Counted from the first letter of the stretch, positions 51,626 to 62,919 are shown. The stretch: 64,000 nucleotides of DNA from Ulva prolifera (GCA_023078555.1 JALAAN010000010.1:62001-126000), one strand, 5' to 3'. A program made the numbers and translations. Notes: generated from the letters alone by a model not told the origin.

Positions 51626-52557
51626 CCTTAGGGGCTGAATCTTTGCACATGATGCTCTCTATGTCAAAGGAATGTGGTGTAGAAGTTTGGAGGCAATCAA
51701 GTGATAAGTCAGGGCTAGGGCTGCTATCAATGTTGAAAAGGCAGCGCGCTCTCCCGCCCCTCATGCAGAAATCCCGCGCCTCACAAAAACAGGTTCCCAA
51801 CCTCACGTTTGGGGCTGAATCTTTGCACATGATACTCTCTATGTCAAAGGAATGTGGTGTAGAAGTTTGGAGGCAATCAAGTGATAAGTCAGGGCAAGGG
51901 CTGCTATCAATGTTGAAAAGGCAGCGCGCTCTCCCGCCCCTCATGCAGAAATCTCGCCCTCACAAAAACAGGTTCCCAACCTCACGTTAGGGGCTGAATC
52001 TTTGCACATGATGCTCTCTATGTCAAAGGAATGTGGTGTAGAAGTTTGGAGGCAATCAAGTGATAAGTCAGGGCTAGGGCTGCCATCAATGTTGAAATGG
52101 CAGCGTGCTCCCATGCCACTCATGCAGAAATCCCGCGCCTCACAAAAACATGTTCCCAACCTCACGTTAGGGGCTGAATCTTTGCACATGATGCTATCTA
52201 TGTCAAATTAATGTGATGTGAGGGTTTGGAGGCAATCAAGTGATAACTCAGGGCTAGGGCTGCTTTAAATGTTGAAATGGCAGCGTGCTCCCATGCCACT
52301 CATGCAGAAATCTCGCACCTCACAAAAACAGGTTCCCAACCTCACCATAGGGGCTGAATCTTTGCACATGATGCTCTCTATGTCAAAGGAATGTGGTGTA
52401 GAAGTTTGGAGGCAATCAAGTGATAAGTCAGGGCTAGGGCTGCTATCAATGTTGAAATGGCAGCGCGCTCTCCCGCCACTCATGCAGAAATCCCGCGCCT
52501 CACAAAAACAGGTTCCCAACCTCACGTTAGGGGCTGAATCTATGCACATGATGCTCT
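51190..52557. repeat. Higher-order duplication, 4,854-bp offset, left copy
   Basis: Matches 56,044-57,411 at an offset of 4,854 bp (27 monomers less 6). Shared rare markers are AGAATTCTCGC, CACCATAGG (about 52,345 and 57,199) and GAATCTATGCAC (about 52,538 and 57,392). Confidence 0.87.
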
Positions 52558-53168
52558 CTATGTCAAAGGAATGTGGTGTAGAAGTTTGGAGGCAATCAAG
52601 TGATAAGTCAGGGCTAGGGCTGCCATCAATGTTGAAATGGCAGCGTGCTCCCATGCCACTCATGCAGAAATCCCGCGCCTCACAAAAACATGTTCCCAAC
52701 CTCACGTTAGGGGCTGAATCTTTGCACATGATGCTCTCTTTGTCAAAGGAATGTGGTCTAGAAGTTTGGAGGCAATCAAGTGATAAGTCAGGGCAAGGGT
52801 TGCTATCAATGTTGAAAAGGCAGCGCGCTCTCCCGCCCCTCATGCAGAAATCCCGCGCCTCACAAAAACAGGTTCCCAACCTCACCTTAGGGGCTGAATC
52901 TTTGCACATGATGCTCTCTATGTCAAAGGAATGTGGTGTAGAAGTTTGGAGGCAATCAAGTGATAAGTCAGGGCTAGGGCTGCTATCAATGATGAAATGG
53001 CAGCGCGCTCTCCCGCCACTCATGCAGAAAACCCGCGCCTCACAAAAACAGGTTCCCAACCTCACGTTAGGGGCTGAATCTTTGCACATGATGCTCTCTT
53101 TGTCAAAGGAATGTGGTCTAGAAATTTGGAGGCAATCAAGTGATAACTCAGGGCTAGGGCTGCTTTAA

Positions 53169-54170
53169 ATGTTGAAATGGCAGCGTGCTCCCATGCCACT
53201 CATGCAGAAATCTCGCACCTCACAAAAACAGGTTCCCAACCTCACCTTAGGGGCTGAATCTTTGCACATGATGCTCTCTATGTCGAAGGAATGTGGTGTA
53301 GAAGTTTGGAGGCAATCAAGTGATAAGTCAGGGCTAGGGCTGCTATCAATGATGAAATGGCAGCGCGCTCTCCCGCCACTCATGCAGAAATCCCGCGCCT
53401 CACAAAAACAGGTTCCCAACCTCACGTTAGGGGCTGAATCTTTGCACATGATGCTCTCTTTGTCAAAGGAATGTGGTCTAGAAATTTGGAGGCAATCAAG
53501 TGATAAGTCAGGGCTAGGGCTGCTATCAATGTTGAAATGGCAGCGTGCTCCCATGCCACTCATGCAAAAATCTCGCGCCTCACAAAAACATGTTCCCAAC
53601 CTCATTTTTGAGGCTGAATCTTTGCACATGATGCTCTCTATGTCACAGGAATGTGGTCTAGAAGTTTGGAGGCAATCAAGTGACAAGTCAGGGCAAGGGC
53701 TGCTATCAATGTTGAAATGGCAGCGCGCTCTCCCGCCACACATGCAGAAATCCCGCGCCTCACAAAAACATGTTCCCAACCTCACGTTAGGGGCTGAATC
53801 TTTGCACATGATGCTCTCTATGTCAAAGGAATGTGGTCTAGAAGTTTGGAGGCAATCAAGTGATAAGTCAGGGCTAGGGCTGCCATCAATGTTGAAATGG
53901 CAGCGTGCTCCCATGCCACTCATGCAGAAATCCCGCGCCTCACAAAAACATGTTCACAACATCACGTTAGGGGCTGAATCTTTGCACATGATGCTCTCTA
54001 TGTCAAAGGAATGTGGTCTAGAAGTTTGGAGGCAATCAAGTGATAAGTCAGGGCTAGGGCTGCTATCAATGTTGAAATGGCAGCGTGCTCCCATGCCCCT
54101 CATGCAGAAATCTCGCCCTCACAAAAACAGGTTCCCAACCTCACGTTCGGGGCTGAATCTGTGCACATGA
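53169..54170. repeat. Eight-copy 1,002-bp module, copy 7
   Basis: Same monomer order and hybrid left boundary. Private changes are TGTCGAAGG near 53,284 and GAATCTGTGCAC near 54,161. It is followed by a shortened second partial copy ending near 54,889, with CACGTCAGGG near 54,685. Confidence 0.88.
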
Positions 54171-56043
54171 TGCTCTCTATGTCAAAGGAATGTGGTGTAG
54201 AAGTTTGGAGGCAATCAAGTGATAAGTCAGGGCTAGGGCTGCTATCAATGTTGAAATGGCAGCGTGCTCCCATGCCCCTCATGCAGAAATCCCGCGCCTC
54301 ACAAAAACATGTTCCCAACCTCACGTTAGGGGCTGAATCTTTGCACATGATGCTCTCTATGTCAAAGGAATGTGGTGTAGAAGTTTGGAGGCCATCAAGT
54401 GACAAGTCAGGGCAAGGGCTGCTATCAATGTTGAAATGGCAGCGCGCTCTCCCGCCACACATGCAGAAATCCCGCGCCTCACAAAAACATGTTCCCAACC
54501 TCACGTTAGGGGCTGAATCTTTGCACATGATGCTCTCTATGTCAAAGGAATGTGGTCTAGAAGTTTGGAGGCAATCAAGTGATAAGTCAGGGCTAGGGCT
54601 GCCATCAATGTTGAAATGGCAGCGTGCTCCCATGCCACTCATGCAGAAATCCCGCGCCTCACAAAAACATGTTCACAACATCACGTCAGGGGCTGAATCT
54701 TTGCACATGATGCTCTCTATGTCAAAGGAATGTGGTCTAGAAGTTTGGAGGCAATCAAGTGATAAGTCAGGGCTAGGGCTGCTATCAATGTTGAAATGGC
54801 AGCGTGCTCCCATGCCCCTCATGCAGAAATCTCGCCCTCACAAAAACAGGTTCCCAACCTCACGTTCGGGGCTGAATCTTTGCACATGATGCTCTCTATG
54901 TCAAAGGAATGTGGTGTAGAAGTTTGGAGGCAATCAAGTGATAAGTCAGGGCTAGGGCTGCTATCAATGTTGAAATGGCAGCGTGCTCCCATGCCCCTCA
55001 TGCAGAAATCCCGCGCCTCACAAAAACATGTTCCCAACCTCACGTTAGGGGCTGAATCTTTGCACATGATGCTCTCTATGTCAAAGGAATGTGGTGTAGA
55101 AGTTTGGAGGCCATCAAGTGACAAGTCAGGGCAAGGGCTGCTATCAATGTTGAAATGGCAGCGCGCTCTCCCGCCACTCATGCAGAAATCCCGCGCTTCA
55201 CAAAAACAGGTTCCCAACCTCACGTTAGGGGCTGAATCTTTGCACATGATACTCTCTATGTCACAGGAATGTGGTCTAGAAGTTTGGAGGCAATCAAGTG
55301 ATAAGTCAGGGCTAGGGCTGCTATCAATGTTGAAAAGGCAGCGCGCTCTCCCGCCCCTCATGCAGAAATCCCGCGCCTCACAAAAACAGGTTCCCAACCT
55401 CACGTTAGGGGCTGAATCTTTGCACATGATACTCTCTATGTCACAGGAATGTGGTCTAGAAGTTTGGAGGCAATCAAGTGATAAGTCAGGGCAAGGGCTC
55501 CTATCAATGTTGAAATGGCAGCGCGCTCTCCCGCCACTCATGCAGAAATCTCGCCCTCACAAAAACAGGTTCCCAACCTCACGTTAGGGGCTGAATCTTT
55601 GCACATGATGCTCTCTATGTCAAAGGAATGTGGTCTAGAAGTTTGGAGGCAATCAAGTGACAAGTCAGGGCAAGGGTTGCTATCAATGTTGAAATGGCAG
55701 CGCGCTCTCCCGCCCCTCATGCAGAAATCTCGCCCTCACAAAAACAGGTTCCCAACCTCACGTTCGGGGCTGAATCTTTGCACATGATGCTCTCTATGTC
55801 AAAGGAATGTGGTGTAGAAGTTTGGAGGCAATCAAGTGATAAGTCAGGGCAAGGGTTGCTATCAATGTTGAAAAGGCAGCGCGCTCTCCCGCCCCTCATG
55901 CAGAAATCCCGCGCCTCACAAAAACAGGTTCCCAACCTCACGTTTGGGGCTGAATCTTTGCACATGATACTCTCTATGTCAAAGGAATGTCATGTAGAAG
56001 TTTGGAGGCAATCAAGTGATAAGTCAGGGCTAGGGCTGCTATC

Positions 56044-57411
56044 AATGTTGAAATGGCAGCGTGCTCCCATGCCACTCATGCAGAATTCTCGCACCTCACC
56101 AAAACAGGTTCCCAACCTCACCTTAGGGGCTGAATCTTTGCACATGATGCTCTCTATGTCAAAGGAATGTGGTGTAGAAGTTTGGAGGCAATCAAGTGAT
56201 AAGTCAGGGCTAGGGCTGCTATCAATGTTGAAATGGCAGCACGCTCTCCCGCCACTCATGCAGAAATCTCGCCCTCGCAAAAACAGGTTCCCAACCTCAC
56301 TTTAGGGGCTGAATCTTTGCACATGATGCTATCTATGTCAAATTAATGTGATGTGATGGTTTGGAGGCAATCAAGTGATAACTCAGGGCTAGGGCTGCTT
56401 TAAATGTTGAAATGGCAGCGTGCTCCCATGCCACTCATGCAGAAATCTCGCACCTCACAAAAACAGGTTCCCAACCTCACCTTAGGGGCTGAATCTTTGC
56501 ACATGATGCTCTCTATGTCAAAGGAATGTGGTGTAGAAGTTTGGAGGCAATCAAGTGATAAGTCAGGGCTAGGGCTGCTATCAATGTTGAAAAGGCAGCG
56601 CGCTCTCCCGCCCCTCATGCAGAAATCCCGCGCCTCACAAAAACAGGTTCCCAACCTCACGTTTGGGGCTGAATCTTTGCACATGATACTCTCTATGTCA
56701 AAGGAATGTGGTGTAGAAGTTTGGAGGCAATCAAGTGATAAGTCAGGGCAAGGGCTGCTATCAATGTTGAAAAGGCAGCGCGCTCTCCCGCCCCTCATGC
56801 AGAAATCTCGCCCTCACAAAAACAGGTTCCCAACCTCACGTTAGGGGCTGAATCTTTGCACATGATGCTCTCTATGTCAAAGGAATGTGGTGTAGAAGTT
56901 TGGAGGCAATCAAGTGATAAGTCAGGGCTAGGGCTGCCATCAATGTTGAAATGGCAGCGTGCTCCCATGCCACTCATGCAGAAATCCCGCGCCTCACAAA
57001 AACATGTTCCCAACCTCACGTTAGGGGCTGAATCTTTGCACATGATGCTATCTATGTCAAATTAATGTGATGTGAGGGTTTGGAGGCAATCAAGTGATAA
57101 CTCAGGGCTAGGGCTGCTTTAAATGTTGAAATGGCAGCGTGCTCTCATGCCACTCATGCAGAAATCTCGCACCTCACAAAAACAGGTTCCCAACCTCACC
57201 ATAGGGGCTGAATCTTTGCACATGATGCTCTCTATGTCAAAGGAATGTGGTGTAGAAGTTTGGAGGCAATCAAGTGATAAGTCAGGGCTAGGGCTGCTAT
57301 CAATGTTGAAATGGCAGCGCGCTCTCCCGCCACTCATGCAGAAATCCCGCGCCTCACAAAAACAGGTTCCCAACCTCACGTTAGGGGCTGAATCTATGCA
57401 CATGATGCTCT
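56044..57411. repeat. Higher-order duplication, 4,854-bp offset, right copy
   Basis: Partner of 51,190-52,557, with a private GTGCTCTCATGCC near 57,140. The match ends where CTCTCTTTGTC here faces CTCTCTATGTC in the left copy. Confidence 0.87.
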
Positions 57412-60033
57412 CTTTGTCAAAGGAATGTGGTCTAGAAGTTTGGAGGCAATCAAGTGATAAGTCAGGGCAAGGGTTGCTATCAATGTTGAAAAGGCAGCGC
57501 GCTCTCCCGCCCCTCATGCAGAAATCCCGCGCCTCACAAAAACAGGTTCCCAACCTCACGTTAGGGGCTGAATCTTTGCACATGATACTCTCTATGTCAA
57601 AGGAATGTGGTGTAGAAGTTTGGAGGCAATCAAGTGATAAGTCAGGGCAAGGGCTGCTATCAATGTTGAAAAGGCAGCGCGCTCTCCCGCCCCTCATGCA
57701 GAAATCTCGCCCTCACAAAAACAGGTTCCCAACCTCACGTTAGGGGCTGAATCTTTGCACATGATGCTCTCTATGTCAAAGGAATGTGGTGTAGAAGTTT
57801 GGAGGCAATCAAGTGATAAGTCAGGGCTAGGGCTGCCATCAATGTTGAAATGGCAGCGTGCTCCCATGCCACTCATGCAGAAATCCCGCGCCTCACAAAA
57901 ACATGTTCCCAACATCACGTTAGGGGCTGAATCTTTGCACATGATGCTCTCTATGTCAAAGGAATGTGCTCTAGAAGTTTGGAGGCAATCAAGTGATAAG
58001 TCAGGGCTAGGGCTGCTATCAATGTTGAAATGGCAGCGTGCTCCCATGCCCCTCATGCAGAAATCTCGCCCTCACAAAAACAGGTTCCCAACCTCACGTT
58101 AGGGGCTGAATCTTTGCACATGATGCTCTCTTTGTCAAAGGAATGTGGTCTAGAAGTTTGGAGGCAATCAAGTGACAAGTCAGGGCAAGGGCTGCTATCA
58201 ATGTTGAAATGGCAGCGCGCTCTCCCGCCACTCATGCAGAAATCCCGCGCTTCACAAAAACAGGTTCCCAACCTCACGTTAGGGGCTGAATCTTTGCACA
58301 TGATACTCTCTATGTCACAGGAATGTGGTCTAGAAGTTTGGAGGCAGTCAAGTGATAAGTCAGGGCAAGGGCTCCTATCAATGTTGAAATGGCAGCGCGC
58401 TCTCCCGCCACTCATGCAGAAATCTCGCGCCTCACAAAAACATGTTCCCAACCTCACGTTAGGGGCTGAATCTTTGCACATGATGCTCTCTATGTCAAAG
58501 GAATGTGGTGTAGAAGTTTGGAGGCAATCAAGTGATAAGTCAGGGCTAGGGCTGCCATCAATGTTGAAATGGCAGCGTGCTCCCATGCCACTCATGCAGA
58601 AATCCCGCGCCTCACAAAAACATGTTCCCAACATCACGTTAGGGGCTGAATCTTTGCACATGATGCTCTCTATGTCAAAGGAATGTGGTCTAGAAGTTTG
58701 GAGGCAATCAAGTGATAAGTCAGGGCTAGGGCTGCTATCAATGTTGAAATGGCAGCGTGCTCCCATGCCCCTCATGCAGAAATCTCGCACCTCACAAAAA
58801 CAGGTTCCCAACCTCACCTTAGGGGCTGAATCTTTGCACATGATGCTCTCTATGTCAAAGGAATGTGGTGTAGAAGTTTGGAGGCAATCAAGTGATAAGT
58901 CAGGGCTAGGGCTGCTATCAATGTTGAAATGGCAGCGCGCTCTCCCGCCACTCATGCAGAAATCCCGCGCCTCACAAAAACAGGTTCCCAACCTCACGTT
59001 AGGGGCTGAATCTTTGCACATGATGCTCTCTTTGTCAAAGGAATGTGGTCTAGAAGTTTGGAGGCAATCAAGTGATAAGTCAGGGCAAGGGTTGCTATCA
59101 ATGTTGAAAAGGCAGCGCGCTCTCCCGCCCCTCATGCAGAAATCCCGCGCCTCACAGAAACAGGTTCCCAACCTCACGTTAGGGGCTGAATCTTTGCACA
59201 TGATACTCTCTATGTCAAAGGAATGTGGTGTAGAAGTTTGGAGGCAATCAAGTGATAAGTCAGGGCAAGGGCTGCTATCAATGTTGAAAAGGCAGCGCGC
59301 TCTCCCGCCCCTCATGCAGAAATCTCGCCCTCACAAAAACAGGTTCCCAACCTCACGTTAGGGGCTGAATCTTTGCACATGATGCTCTCTATGTCAAAGG
59401 AATGTGGTGTAGAAGTTTGGAGGCAATCAAGTGATAAGTCAGGGCTAGGGCTGCCATCAATGTTGAAATGGCAGCGTGCTCCCATGCAACTCATGCAGAA
59501 ATCCCGCGCCTCACAAAAACATGTTCCCAACATCACGTTAGGGGCTGAATCTTTGCACATGATGCTCTCTATGTCAAAGGAATGTGGTGTAGAAGTTTGG
59601 AGGCAATCAAGTGATAAGTCAGGGCTAGGGCTGCCATCAATGTTGAAAAGGCAGCGCGCTCTCCCGCCCCTCATGCAGAAATCCCGCGCCTCACAAAAAC
59701 AGGTTCCCAACCTCACGTTTGGGGCTGAATCTTTGCACATGATACTCTCTATGTCAAAGGAATGTGGTGTAGAAGTTTGGAGGCAATCAAGTGATAAGTC
59801 AGGGCAAGGGCTCCTATCAATGTTGAAATGGCAGCGCGCTCTCCCGCCACTCATGCAGAAATCCCGCGCCTCACAAAAACAGGTTCCCAACCTCACGTTA
59901 GGGGCTGAATCTTTGCACATGATGCTCTCTTTGTCAAAGGAATGTGGTCTAGAAGTTTGGAGGCAATCAAGTGATAAGTCAGGGCAAGGGTTGCTATCAA
60001 TGTTGAAAAGGCAGCGCGCTCTCCCGCCCCTCA

Positions 60034-62848
60034 TGCAGAAATCCCGCGCCTCACAAAAACATGTTCCCAACCTCACGTTAGGGGCTGAATCTTTGCACAT
60101 GATGCTCTCTTTGTCAAAGGAATGTGGTCTAGAAGTTTGGAGGCAATCAAGTGATAAGTCAGGGCAAGGGTTGCTATCAATGTTGAAAAGGCAGCGCGCT
60201 CTCCCGCCCCTCATGCAGAAATCCCGCGCCTCACAAAAACAGGTTCCCAACCTCACCTTAGGGGCTGAATCTTTGCACATGATGCTCTCTATGTCAAAGG
60301 AATGTGGTGTAGAAGTTTGGAGGCAATCAAGTGATAAGTCAGGGCTAGGGCTGCTATCAATGATGAAATGGCAGCGCGCTCTCCCGCCACTCATGCAGAA
60401 AACCCGCGCCTCACAAAAACAGGTTCCCAACCTCACGTTAGGGGCTGAATCTTTGCACATGATGCTCTCTTTGTCAAAGGAATGTGGTCTAGAAATTTGG
60501 AGGCAATCAAGTGATAACTCAGGGCTAGGGCTGCTTTAAATGTTGAAATGGCAGCGTGCTCCCATGCCACTCATGCAGAAATCTCGCACCTCACAAAAAC
60601 AGGTTCCCAACCTCACCTTAGGGGCTGAATCTTTGCACATGATGCTCTCTATGTCAAAGGAATGTGGTGTAGAAGTTTGGAGGCAATCAAGTGATAAGTC
60701 AGGGCTAGGGCTGCTATCAATGATGAAATGGCAGCGCGCTCTCCCGCCACTCATGCAGAAATCCCGCGCCTCACAAAAACAGGTTCCCAACCTCACGTTA
60801 GGGGCTGAATCTTTGCACATGATGCTCTCTTTGTCAAAGGAATGTGGTCTAGAAATTTGGAGGCAATCAAGTGATAAGTCAGGGCTAGGGCTGCTATCAA
60901 TGTTTCAATGGCAGCGTGCTCCCATGCCACTCATGCAAAAATCTCGCGCCTCACAAAAACATGTTCCCAACCTCATTTTTGAGGCTGAATCTTTGCACAT
61001 GATGCTCTCTATGTCACAGGAATGTGGTCTAGAAGTTTGGAGGCAATCAAGTGACAAGTCAGGGCAAGGGCTGCTATCAATGTTGAAATGGCAGCGCGCT
61101 CTCCCGCCACACATGCAGAAATCCCGCGCCTCACAAAAACATGTTCCCAACCTCACGTTAGGGGCTGAATCTTTGCACATGATGCTCTCTATGTCAAAGG
61201 AATGTGGTCTAGAAGTTTGGAGGCAATCAAGTGATAAGTCAGGGCTAGGGCTGCCATCAATGTTGAAATGGCAGCGTGCTCCCATGCCACTCATGCAGAA
61301 ATCCCGCGCCTCACAAAAACATGTTCACAACATCACGTTAGGGGCTGAATCTTTGCACATGATGCTCTCTATGTCAAAGGAATGTGGTCTAGAAGTTTGG
61401 AGGCAATCAAGTGATAAGTCAGGGCTAGGGCTGCTATCAATGTTGAAATGGCAGCGTGCTCCCATGCCCCTCATGCAGAAATCTCGCCCTCACAAAAACA
61501 GGTTCCCAACCTCACGTTCGGGGCTGAATCTTTGCACATGATGCTCTCTATGTCAAAGGAATGTGGTGTAGAAGTTTGGAGGCAATCAAGTGATAAGTCA
61601 GGGCTAGGGCTGCTATCAATGTTGAAATGGCAGCGTGCTCCCATGCCCCTCATGCAGAAATCCCGCGCCTCACAAAAACATGTTCCCAACCTCACGTTAG
61701 GGGCTGAATCTTTGCACATGATGCTCTCTATGTCAAAGGAATGTGGTGTAGAAGTTTGGAGGCCATCAAGTGACAAGTCAGGGCAAGGGCTGCTATCAAT
61801 GTTGAAATGGCAGCGCGCTCTCCCGCCACTCATGCAGAAATCCCGCGCTTCACAAAAACAGGTTCCCAACCTCACGTTAGGGGCTGAATCTTTGCACATG
61901 ATACTCTCTATGTCACAGGAATGTGGTCTAGAAGTTTGGAGGCAATCAAGTGATAAGTCAGGGCTAGGGCTGCTATCAATGTTGAAAAGGCAGCGCGCTC
62001 TCCCGCCCCTCATGCAGAAATCCCGCGCCTCACAAAAACAGGTTCCCAACCTCACGTTAGGGGCTGAATCTTTGCACATGATACTCTCTATGTCACAGGA
62101 ATGTGGTCTAGAAGTTTGGAGGCAATCAAGTGATAAGTCAGGGCAAGGGCTCCTATCAATGTTGAAATGGCAGCGCGCTCTCCCGCCACTCATGCAGAAA
62201 TCTCGCCCTCACAAAAACAGGTTCCCAACCTCACGTTAGGGGCTGAATCTTTGCACATGATGCTCTCTATGTCAAAGGAATGTGGTCTAGAAGTTTGGAG
62301 GCAATCAAGTGACAAGTCAGGGCAAGGGTTGCTATCAATGTTGAAATGGCAGCGCGCTCTCCCGCCCCTCATGCAGAAATCTCGCCCTCACAAAAACAGG
62401 TTCCCAACCTCACGTTCGGGGCTGAATCTTTGCACATGATGCTCTCTATGTCAAAGGAATGTGGTGTAGAAGTTTGGAGGCAATCAAGTGATAAGTCAGG
62501 GCAAGGGTTGCTATCAATGTTGAAAAGGCAGCGCGCTCTCCCGCCCCTCATGCAGAAATCCCGCGCCTCACAAAAACAGGTTCCCAACCTCACGTTTGGG
62601 GCTGAATCTTTGCACATGATACTCTCTATGTCAAAGGAATGTCATGTAGAAGTTTGGAGGCAATCAAGTGATAAGTCAGGGCTAGGGCTGCTATCAATGT
62701 TGAAATGGCAGCACGCTCTCCCGCCACTCATGCAGAAATCTCGCCCCCGCAAAAACAGGTTCCCAACCTCACTTTAGGGGCTGAATCTTTGCACATGATG
62801 CTATCTATGTCAAATTAATGTGATGTGATGGTTTGGAGGCAATCAAGT
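60034..62848. repeat. Terminal 2.8-kb duplicate abutting the array edge
   Basis: The last 2.8 kb of satellite is a near-copy of 47,272-50,086. The match continues to the final satellite base, so the array edge cuts through a segment whose internal copy carries on. The last monomer is a GATGTGATGG punctuation monomer starting near 62,795 and truncated after GGCAATCAAGT. Confidence 0.9.
60540..61541. repeat. Eight-copy 1,002-bp module, copy 8
   Basis: Same monomer order and hybrid left boundary. It shares ATGTTTCAATGG with copy 6 at an offset of 12,762 bp, and lies inside the terminal 2.8-kb duplicate. Confidence 0.9.
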
Positions 62849-62849
62849 C
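62848..62849. other. Satellite / flank junction
   Basis: Satellite similarity stops abruptly: GGCAATCAAGT is followed by CACAGAGACT instead of GATAACTCAGG. I see no degraded monomers to the right and no target-site duplication that can be judged from one side. The junction could be a recombination breakpoint, a deletion end or an assembly join. Confidence 0.9.
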
Positions 62850-62873
62850 ACAGAGACTACAGCCTACTCTACT

Positions 62874-62900
62874 CACCTGGGTGCGCTCTCTTCCCAGGTG
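62874..62900. other. Inverted repeat, 8-bp arms
   Basis: CACCTGGG (62,874-62,881) and CCCAGGTG (62,893-62,900) are exact reverse complements separated by 11 bases. It lies 26 bp from the array edge. No T-tract or gene end is adjacent, so I do not call it a terminator. Confidence 0.65.
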
Positions 62901-62919
62901 CGCGAAGCGTGGGTGAGCG
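62895..62919 (+). repeat. Degenerate direct repeat, copy 1
   Basis: CAGGTGCGC, a 7-base spacer, then GGGTGAGCG. A second copy starts 179 bp later at 63,074 with a slightly longer spacer. Both sit at the right side of a hairpin. Confidence 0.5.

Larger units (their letters stand above)
963..57120. repeat. Divergent punctuation monomer class (interspersed within the array)
   Basis: About 35 monomers differ from the rest over roughly 85 bp. They read GCTATCTATG, then TCAAATTAATGTGATGTG, then AACTCAGGGC, and end in CTTTAAATG or CTTTAATTG. The ATGATGCTATC motif begins at 963, 3121, 4560, 5819, 7977, 9416, 11573, 15168, 17504, 17863, 18222, 21458, 21817, 22176, 23974, 25771, 26130, 27928, 31162, 35655, 36374, 37453, 38532, 40329, 43025, 44463, 46438, 50033, 50392, 51110, 51469, 52188, 56323, 57042 and 62795 (the last cut by the array end). 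Each follows a shortened junction monomer and is normally followed by a TCTCGCACCTCAC variant. Two sub-lineages are visible: CAAAATAATG (23974, 27928, 31162, 38532, 40329) and GATGTGATGG (17504, 21458, 50033, 50392, 51110, 51469, 56323, 62795). In-frame stops in this monomer close the long frames. Confidence 0.93.
1..62848. repeat. 180-bp satellite array, about 349 tandem monomers
   Basis: Written in phase, each monomer starts CAGAAATCCCGCGCCTCAC, continues through an A5 tract, TTAGGGGCTGAATC, TTTGCACATGATG, TCTAGAAGTTTGGAGG and TCAATGTTGAAATGG, and ends CCACTCATG. The period is exactly 180 in most copies and the consensus is about 50% GC by hand count. All copies share one orientation and no foreign insertion interrupts them. 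Recurring variants define monomer classes: CAGG or CATG after the A5 tract, TTA/TTC/TTT before GGGGCTG, ATG or TTG before TCAAAGG, GGTCTAG or GGTGTAG, GGGCTA or GGGCAA, AAATGG or AAAAGG, and CGCGCTCTCCCG or CGTGCTCCCATG. TCTAGA and AGCGCGCT are palindromes present in only some classes. The window starts inside the array, so its left end is not seen. No protein-coding role is supported. Confidence 0.99.

Noticed and set aside
1-62848. Dozens of 60-623 codon open frames on both strands inside the array
   Set aside because: They follow from a stop-free 180-bp period, overlap on opposite strands, are broken by 179-bp and punctuation monomers, and vary mainly at residue-changing positions. Not annotated as genes.
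1-62848. CRISPR array
   Set aside because: No short repeats with unique spacers; the whole 180 bp is repeated.
1-62848. CENP-B box in the monomer
   Set aside because: The TTCGGGGCTG variant resembles the first bases only; the rest of the NTTCGNNNNANNCGGGN pattern is absent.
1-62848. Telomere-like TTAGGGG in every monomer
   Set aside because: It occurs once per 180 bp inside a larger unit and is never a short tandem telomere repeat.
62874-62900. Rho-independent terminator
   Set aside because: No T-tract follows the stem, no gene ends there, and the context looks eukaryotic.
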